Part shown: positions 59,301 to 64,000 of the stretch, in pieces
Position numbering within the stretch: position 1 is the first letter of the stretch
Layout of the letters: every line of letters starts with the position of its first letter
Source: Solirubrobacter soli DSM 22325
GTDB lineage: Bacteria > Actinomycetota > Thermoleophilia > Solirubrobacterales > Solirubrobacteraceae
Length of the DNA: 64,000 nt
Assembly: GCF_000423665.1 (NCBI RefSeq)
Contig: NZ_AUIK01000001.1
Coordinates: forward strand, 62,001 to 126,000
Direction of reading: 5' to 3'
The notes under the pieces: model-generated
Databases searched by the model: none
What the model saw: only the letters and a program-made list of their open reading frames with translations
What the model was told of the DNA's origin: nothing
Made by a program: the position numbers and the translations under genes

Positions 59301-59655
59301 CCTGGGCGGCGAGGTTCTCGGCGTCGATCGTGAACTGGCGCTCCGCCATGCGCTGCGGACCCGTGTTCGTGTCCTCGATCGTGGCACCGATCTTGAAGCC
59401 CTTGGCTTTCAGGCCGGCCTTCTCTTCGTTGGTCACGAAGAGGTTGAGCGTGATGGTGCCGTCGTCATTGACGCGCTTGTACTCGGCGGCGTCGTGCGTG
59501 GTGACGAGCTGGTCGGCCGTGCTCTGGTTCGGCACGGTGACCTCGACAAGCGCCTCGTACGGCGTCCCATCGTCGGCTGCCCAGGCGCTCGGAGCGCCCC
59601 CGATGAACAGTGCTGACGCGCAACACAGCGCCGTCAGCGACTTCTTCCCAACCAT
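56383..59655 (-). CDS. Secreted M14 zinc carboxypeptidase, paralogue 2
   Basis: 1090 residues from ATG 59655, six bases after GGAGGA; the open frame runs further upstream but has no ribosome-binding site. Signal peptide MVGKKSLTALCCASALFIGG. Architecture as in paralogue 1, with QQHAREW (H573, E576), NNIHSYGG and YSFETGAD intact. The last about 110 residues and their DNA are nearly identical to those of paralogue 3, indicating recent duplication or gene conversion. Predicted extracellular or surface enzyme. Confidence 0.9.
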   Translation of the reverse strand: MVGKKSLTALCCASALFIGGAPSAWAADDGTPYEALVEVTVPNQSTADQLVTTHDAAEYKRVNDDGTITLNLFVTNEEKAGLKAKGFKIGATIEDTNTGPQRMAERQFTIDAENLAAQVAENGLKGQKFQGQSVVPTPGDTVIQRANTFTDVVGPAGGRTTARFIYVEAFNKSTKVAPNNSVTGPALALSYAGADGVYSAATNMGRFIDPDPTPQTYMYHRQLIRLPADAPATITSVRVATAATAGGAAASVETFPVTEWLGTSLPPHVAGFKNQPFFTKYMDPTENRADLDALAAANPNLMSVVNMPEKTSGYQRKSAAIMNGTGAITAAPTVTLGATLLDAPGEITGAAPVATIPFNATAGTSVRATVDGIPSGSTDFILTIKDPAGNVLQSIDTGTSPEIINQAFLTSGTYKFEVSGFQGDVGDFTFRVQATTTAGVVLTAKDYGQDGGNQVMAEFRSQTGNNQPLSVAVNGKLVEVFLATDATGALSSTAAQVVAALNAKPEAAALLSAATYRGITGASIVQPRARINLSDFLNAPASVARGPFQQHLYRIGTHRDGTKPGVFLFCQQHAREWATGLTCLQTAHELVENYATDPQTKELLDNVEVFISPNSNPDGAHYSMYDASQQRKTLPNYCPANGANAPDSRNTWGVDMNRNSGEYSLFDGYFGASSTCTSDTFAGPGEYSEPETRNEKWVTENFPNIKFSNNIHSYGGYFMWAPGSYKDDGNRTTAPAPNIGIEKYFFQAGEKILRRIKDSRGTVILPERTGPIADVLYSAAGNSADDHWYRKGIIAYSFETGADRFTSTTTGTAQTAVGFQPCFGAVGTGGGQGSCPANGSLVNEGRDEALEFAAGNFGLVESAYDYGKDVTPPSTSIDSDGVTNSLSPINFRFTMDNEPSVIHYTMDGSTPTLASPTYNAQRARSVGEVITISSFGRTTVKWLAADIKGNVSAVQSKTFGVGLTDTPGSVGGTVGATLSLAMGAPASFGTFTPGVAKSYSASTQATVISTAGDATLSVADPSATNTGKLVNGTFALTNPLGGLGTLKTWAAPVSNEVVPITFTQAILANEPLRTGTYSKTLTFTLSTTTP

Positions 59656-59684
59656 GGGCAGTCCTCCAAGTCCGTAGACCCCAA

Positions 59685-59706
59685 GGCTGTCACCCGGGTG
59701 ACAGCC
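59685..59706 (-). promoter_or_regulatory. Leader hairpin of M14 paralogue 2
   Basis: 22-base perfect palindrome built from GGCTGTCACC and GGTGACAGCC around CG, about 30 bases upstream of the ATG. The equivalent in paralogue 3 keeps the stem but changes its sequence. Confidence 0.6.
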
Positions 59707-59753
59707 CCTCTCCAACCGCGTATGTGAGCAGAAATGGAGAGTTCGCGCACCTT

Positions 59754-59781
59754 CCGGCCGTGGAGGTTCCTCCACGGCCGG
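59754..59781 (-). terminator. Terminator of M14 paralogue 3
   Basis: Perfect 13-base-pair stem CCGGCCGTGGAGG / CCTCCACGGCCGG with a TT loop, about 20 bases after the stop at 59801. Same core as the terminators at 56344 and 63195. Confidence 0.8.
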
Positions 59782-59800
59782 ATCGTGCGTCAGGTGGTGA

Positions 59801-62800
59801 CTACGGAGTCGTCGTGCTCAGGGTGAACGTCAGCGTCTTGCTGTACGTGCCCGTGCGCAGCGGCTCATTGGCCAGGATCGCCTGCGTGAACGTGATCGGC
59901 ACGACCTCATTCGAGACCGGAGCCGCCCACGTCTTCAGCGTCCCGAGACCACCGAGTGGGTTGGTCAGCGTGAACGTGCCGTTGACCAGCTTGCCCGTGT
60001 TGGTCGCGCTCGGATCGGCGACGGTGAGCGTCGCGTCACCCGCCGTGGAGATCACGGTCGCCGTGGTGGAGGCCGAGTAGGACTTCGCCACGCCCGGGGT
60101 GAACGTCCCGAAGCTCGCCGGAGCGCCCATCGCCAGCGACAGCGTCGCCCCGACCGAGCCGCCGACCGAGCCCGGGGTGTCGGTCAGGCCGACCCCGAAC
60201 GTCTTGGACTGCACCGCCGAGACGTTGCCCTTGATGTCGACCGCCAGCCACTTGACCGTCGTGCGGCCGAAATTGCTGATGGTCAGGACCTCGCCCACGC
60301 TGCGAGCGCGCTGGGCGTTGTAGGTCGGCGACGCCAGCGTCGGCGTCGAACCGTCCGTCGTGTAATGGATCACCGACGGCTCGTTGTCCATCGTGAACCG
60401 GTAGTTGATCGGGCTCAGCGAGTTCGTGACGCCGTCCGAGTCGAGCGTCGTCGACGGCGGGGTGACGTCCTTGCCGTAGTCGTACGCCGACTCGACGAGT
60501 CCGAAGTTGCCGGCCGCGAACTCGAGCGCCTCGTCGCGACCCTCGTTGGCCAGCGCGCCGGAGGCCGGGCAGGAGCCCTGACCGCCGCCGGTGCCGACGC
60601 CCGCGAAGCACGGCTGGAAGCCGACGGCCGTGGCCGCGGTGCCGGTCGTGGTGGAGAGGATGCGGTCGGCGCCCGTCTCGAACGAGTAGCTGATGATGCC
60701 CTTGCGGTACCACATGTCGTCGGCCGCGTTACCGGCCGCGGAGTACAGGACGTCCGCGATCGGGCCGGTGCGCTCCGGCAGGATCACCGTGCCGCGCGAG
60801 TCCTTGATGCGCTTGAGGATCTTCTCGCCGGCCTCGAAGAAGTACTTCTCGATGCCGATGTTCGGCGCCGGCGCCGTCGTGCGGTTGCCGTCGTTCTTGT
60901 AGGAGCCGGGCGCCCACATGAAGTAGCCGCCGTAGGAGTGGATGTTGTTCGCGAACTTGATGTTCGGGAACGTCTCCGTGACCCACTTCTCGTTGCGGGT
61001 CTCCGGCTCGGAGAACTCGCTCGGGCCCTGGTAGGTCTCGCTCGTGCAGTTCGTCGACGCGCCGAAGTAGCCGTCGAACGGCGAGTACTCACCGGCGTTG
61101 CGGTTCATGTCGACGCCCCAGGTGGTGCGGGCCGCCGGATCGGAGTTGCCGTTCGGGGCGCAGTAGTTCGGCAGCGTCTTGCGCTGGACGCTCGAGTCGT
61201 ACATCGAGTAGTGCGCGCCGTCCGGGTTGGAGTTCGGCGAGATGAAGACCTCGACGTTGTCCAGCAGCTCCTTCGTCCACGGGTCGGTCGCGTAGTTCTC
61301 GACCAGCTCGTGCGCCGTCTGCACGCAGGTCAGGCCGGTGGCCCATTCGCGAGCGTGCTGCTGGCAGAAGAGGAACACGCCCGGCTTGGTGCCGTCGCGA
61401 TGCGTACCGATCCGGTACAGATGCTGCTGGAACGGACCGCGCGCGACACTCGCCGGCGCGTTGAGGAAGTCCGACAGGTTGGTGCGCGCGCGAACCGGGA
61501 CGATGCCGGTGCCGGCGTTGCCGCGGTACGTGGTCGCCGAGAGGAGCGCTGCGGCCTCCGGCTTGGCGTTGATCGCCGCGACGACCTGGGCGGCCGTCGA
61601 GCTCAGCGCGCCGGTCGCATCCGTCGCCAGGAAGACCTCGACGAGCTTGCCGTTGACCGCCACGCTCAGCGGCTGGTTGTTGCCGGTCTGGCTGCGGAAC
61701 TCGGCCATGACGGCGTTGCCGCCGTCCTGACCGTAGTCCTTGGCCGTGAGCACGACCGCGGAGGCCTGGGCCGTCGCGGCGGTGCCCGTGACGGGCTGGA
61801 TCTTGAAGGTGAAGTCGCCGAGATCACCCTGGTAGCCGGAGATCTCGAAGGTGTACGTGCCGGTCACCGTGTAGGTGCGGTTCAGGACCTCCGGGCTCGT
61901 GCCCGTGTCGACCGGGTTGCCGATCTGCACGCCGTCGGGGCCCTTGAGCGTCAGGATGAGGTCCGTCGAGCCGGACGGGATGCCGTCGACCGTCGCGAGG
62001 AGGGTCTGGCCGGCCGTCGCGTTGAACGTGATCTTGGCGACCGGGTTGGCGGCCGTGATCTCGCCCGTCGTGTCCAGCAGTGGCGCGCCGGTCTGCGCGG
62101 CCGGGGCCGTGCCGATGGCGTTGGAGCCGGACATGATCGCCTGCGACTTGCGCTGGTAGCCGGAGGTCTTCTCCGGCATGTTGACGACCGACATGAGGTT
62201 CGGGTTGGCGGCCGCGAGCGCGTCGAGGTCGTTCCGGTTCTCGGTCGGGTCCATGTAGTGCGTGAAGAACGGCTGGTTCTTGAAGCCCGCGACGTGCGGC
62301 GGGAGGTCCTTGCCCAGCCACTCCGTGACCGGGAAGGTCTCGACGCTGGCGGCGGCGCCGCCCGTGGTGGCCGCGGTGGCGACGCGGACCTGCTTGAGGT
62401 CGGTCACGCCGGCGGGCAGGCGGATCAGCTGCCGGTGGTACATGTAGAAGTCCGGCGTCGGATCGGTGTCGACGAAGCGGCCCATGTTGGTGGCCGCGCC
62501 GAACACGCCGTCGGCGCCCGCGTAGGACAGGGCGAGGGTCGGCCCGGAGACCGTGGTGGTGCCCGTGACCTTCGTCGACTTGTTGAACGCCTCGACGTAC
62601 AGGAAGCGCGCGGTGGTGGTGCCGCCGGACGGGCCGACGACGTCCGTGAAGGTCACGGCGCGCTGGATGACCGTGTCGCCCGGCGTCGGGACGACCGACT
62701 GGCCCTGGAACTTCTGGCCCTTGAGGCCGTTCTCGGCGACCTGCTTGGCGAGCGCCTCGGCGTCGATCGTCGCCTGGCGCTGCTCCATCCGGATCGGACC

Positions 62801-63094
62801 CGTGTTGGAGTCCTCGATGGTGGCGCCGATCTTGTAGCCCGCCTTCTTGAGCTGGCCACGCTCCTCGTTCGTGACGAAGAGGTTCAGCGTGATGGTGCCG
62901 TCGTCGTTGACGCGCTTGTACTCCGCGGCGTCGTAGGAGCTGACGAGCGAGTCGGCCACATCCTGATTGGCGACCGTGACTTCGACGAGCGCCTCATATG
63001 GCGTCGCGTCATCGGCCGCCCAGGCGCTTCCGGCGCCCGTCAACAACAGCGCCGACGCGCAGCAAAGCGCGGTCAGCGACTTCTTCCCGACCAT
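59801..63094 (-). CDS. Secreted M14 zinc carboxypeptidase, paralogue 3
   Basis: 1097 residues from ATG 63094 (MVGKKSLTALCCASALLLTGAGSAWA), with a GGAG-type site upstream; the longer open frame is not needed. Zinc ligands at H580/E583 (QQHAREW), NNIHSYGG and the YSFETGAD Glu are intact. N-terminal region, PPC-like domain (SGYQGDLGDFTFKIQ), chitobiase-C-like module (IHYTTDGSTPTLASPTYN) and C-terminal module as in the others. Most similar to paralogue 2. Confidence 0.9.
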   Translation of the reverse strand: MVGKKSLTALCCASALLLTGAGSAWAADDATPYEALVEVTVANQDVADSLVSSYDAAEYKRVNDDGTITLNLFVTNEERGQLKKAGYKIGATIEDSNTGPIRMEQRQATIDAEALAKQVAENGLKGQKFQGQSVVPTPGDTVIQRAVTFTDVVGPSGGTTTARFLYVEAFNKSTKVTGTTTVSGPTLALSYAGADGVFGAATNMGRFVDTDPTPDFYMYHRQLIRLPAGVTDLKQVRVATAATTGGAAASVETFPVTEWLGKDLPPHVAGFKNQPFFTHYMDPTENRNDLDALAAANPNLMSVVNMPEKTSGYQRKSQAIMSGSNAIGTAPAAQTGAPLLDTTGEITAANPVAKITFNATAGQTLLATVDGIPSGSTDLILTLKGPDGVQIGNPVDTGTSPEVLNRTYTVTGTYTFEISGYQGDLGDFTFKIQPVTGTAATAQASAVVLTAKDYGQDGGNAVMAEFRSQTGNNQPLSVAVNGKLVEVFLATDATGALSSTAAQVVAAINAKPEAAALLSATTYRGNAGTGIVPVRARTNLSDFLNAPASVARGPFQQHLYRIGTHRDGTKPGVFLFCQQHAREWATGLTCVQTAHELVENYATDPWTKELLDNVEVFISPNSNPDGAHYSMYDSSVQRKTLPNYCAPNGNSDPAARTTWGVDMNRNAGEYSPFDGYFGASTNCTSETYQGPSEFSEPETRNEKWVTETFPNIKFANNIHSYGGYFMWAPGSYKNDGNRTTAPAPNIGIEKYFFEAGEKILKRIKDSRGTVILPERTGPIADVLYSAAGNAADDMWYRKGIISYSFETGADRILSTTTGTAATAVGFQPCFAGVGTGGGQGSCPASGALANEGRDEALEFAAGNFGLVESAYDYGKDVTPPSTTLDSDGVTNSLSPINYRFTMDNEPSVIHYTTDGSTPTLASPTYNAQRARSVGEVLTISNFGRTTVKWLAVDIKGNVSAVQSKTFGVGLTDTPGSVGGSVGATLSLAMGAPASFGTFTPGVAKSYSASTTATVISTAGDATLTVADPSATNTGKLVNGTFTLTNPLGGLGTLKTWAAPVSNEVVPITFTQAILANEPLRTGTYSKTLTFTLSTTTP

Positions 63095-63120
63095 GGGTAG
63101 TGCCCTCCGTCTATAGACCC

Positions 63121-63145
63121 GGGCTCGCCACGCGCGTGGCAGCCC
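63121..63145 (-). promoter_or_regulatory. Leader hairpin of M14 paralogue 3
   Basis: GGGCT and GCCACGC pair with GCGTGGC and AGCCC, with one bulged base, 26 bases upstream of the ATG. Same position and size as the paralogue 2 hairpin, with paired substitutions. Confidence 0.6.
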
Positions 63146-63194
63146 CCTCTCCGGAGGCGTATCTGAGCAGAACAGTGAAGGCGCGCGCACGCAT

Positions 63195-63222
63195 TCGGCC
63201 GTGGAGTTGTCTCCACGGCCGA
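63195..63222 (-). terminator. Terminator of M14 paralogue 4
   Basis: Perfect 12-base-pair stem TCGGCCGTGGAG / CTCCACGGCCGA with loop TTGT, about 20 bases after the stop at 63242, separating it from the leader of paralogue 3. Confidence 0.8.
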
Positions 63223-63241
63223 CGTGCGCGTCAGGTGATGA

Positions 63242-64000
63242 CTACGGAGTGGTTGTTGACAGGGTGAACGTCAGGGTCTTCGAGTAGGTGCCCGTGCGGA
63301 GGGCGTCGGTGGCCCCGATCGTCTGCTTGAACGACAGGGTCACCGAGTCGTTGGAGACCGGCTTGTTGTAGGACAGCAGCGCCTTCGGGGCGGACGAGCC
63401 GCCGACCGGGCCGGCGGCCGCGGGCGTGCCGCCGAGGCTCGACGCGCTCGCCTGCAGCTTCTGCGGCAGGAAGAACGAGCCGTTGACCAGGTTGCCCGTG
63501 TTCGTCGTCGCCGGGTCGGAGACGCTCAGAAGGGCGTCGCCGGCGGTCGAGATGACGTTCGCGGTCGTACCGGCGGTGTAGTCCTTCGGGACGCCCGGGG
63601 TGAACGCGCCGAAGGCGACCGGAGTGCCGAGCGACAGAGCGAGCGTCGGCGCGACGGTGCCGCTGGCGCTGCCGTTCTCATCGTCGGCCGCGACCAGCAG
63701 CCGCTGCGACTTCACCGCCTCGCGGTTGCCCTTGAAGTCCTCCGAGAACCACTTGAGCGTGTAGGCGCCCGGGGTGGAGAGCGTCAGGACCTCGGCCGGA
63801 CGGCGCGGACCCTGGCCGTTGTAGCACTTGGTCGAGCCGGTCGGAGCGGCGCAGTCGACCTTCTCCGGCGTCGTCCCGTCGGTCGTGTAGTAGATGACCG
63901 ACGGCTCGGAGACCCAGTTGAACTTGAAGTTGATCGGGTCGCCCGAGGTCTGGGCCGAGGAGTACTCGACCGTCGTCGTCGGCGGGGTCACGTCGTTCAG
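63242..64000 (-). CDS. Secreted M14 carboxypeptidase, paralogue 4, C-terminal part only
   Basis: The frame is open to the window edge; only the last about 250 residues are visible. They contain the chitobiase-C-like module (VIYYTTDGTTPEKVDCAAPTG) with an extra Cys-containing insert, AADDENGSASG, and the shared C-terminal module (TLALSLGTPVAFGAFTPGVPKDYTAG...YSKTLTFTLSTTTP). The module here has a Gly/Ala/Ser insert of about 25 residues (LGGTPAAAGPVGGSSAP). The catalytic domain is inferred from its three neighbours, not seen. Confidence 0.75.
   Translation of the reverse strand: MNDVTPPTTTVEYSSAQTSGDPINFKFNWVSEPSVIYYTTDGTTPEKVDCAAPTGSTKCYNGQGPRRPAEVLTLSTPGAYTLKWFSEDFKGNREAVKSQRLLVAADDENGSASGTVAPTLALSLGTPVAFGAFTPGVPKDYTAGTTANVISTAGDALLSVSDPATTNTGNLVNGSFFLPQKLQASASSLGGTPAAAGPVGGSSAPKALLSYNKPVSNDSVTLSFKQTIGATDALRTGTYSKTLTFTLSTTTP

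Noticed and set aside
53970..63100. Three long plus-strand frames (740-910 codons) opposite the M14 genes
   Set aside because: All are antisense shadows of GC-rich coding DNA; they repeat because the genes are paralogous, and their products are Arg/Val/Asp-rich strings without structure.

Overview
This is about 64 kb of very GC-rich actinobacterial DNA. The ribosomal-protein order, the zinc-type S4 and S14, the many secreted beta-rich proteins ending in basic repeats and the 'YSKTLTFTLSTTTP' C-terminus all suggest class Thermoleophilia, near Solirubrobacter or Conexibacter. That placement is an inference from protein style; no rRNA gene is present, and I saw no tRNA.

Layout. 1-6.8 kb: the end of a secreted S15-like hydrolase, a peptidase E-like protein, ligA, surE, a membrane protein and a diguanylate cyclase. 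6.8-10.5 kb (minus strand): truA, rplQ, rpoA, rpsD, rpsK, rpsM and rpmJ. 10.7-15.9 kb: an interruption with a Vps62-like protein, a GC-only repeat tract and three secreted proteins, two of them tandem paralogues. 16-28.7 kb (minus): map, adk, secY and the spc and S10 ribosomal operons back to rpsJ. 28.8-32.2 kb (minus): tuf and fusA. 32.4-39.8 kb: a second interruption with a propeller-like secreted protein, a large M6 metalloprotease, an ArsR-type regulator divergent from a P450-like mini-protein and a PEP mutase/isocitrate lyase-family gene, and a quinone-type oxidoreductase. 39.9-40.8 kb (minus): rpsG and rpsL. 40.8-47.1 kb (minus): an ABC exporter whose ATPase is frameshifted, a MerR regulator and an MFS exporter behind a clear MerR-type operator, an FAD oxidoreductase, and alanine dehydrogenase. 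47.1-52.0 kb: a PucR regulator, a second MFS exporter divergent from a double-MarR regulator, and a DMT-family transporter. 52.0-53.0 kb: a HAD-like protein overlapping an emfourin-like secreted protein. 53-64 kb (minus): four tandem secreted M14 zinc carboxypeptidases, the last cut by the window edge.

The genes group into three themes. The first is a str-S10-spc-alpha ribosomal cluster split at two points, with infA missing and long low-complexity tails on S3, L22, S17 and S5. The second is three self-contained regulator/efflux or regulator/enzyme modules, each with a visible operator or candidate: MerR-MFS-ABC, ArsR/P450-like/PEP mutase-like, and MarR-MarR/MFS. The third is a secreted metallopeptidase set: one M6 and four M14 enzymes sharing a C-terminal module of about 110 residues, with a probable metalloprotease inhibitor beside the M14 array. 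Convergent gene ends carry a repeated palindrome built on AAAGGGGTC..CCCCTTT that supplies stop codons and probably terminates transcription both ways.
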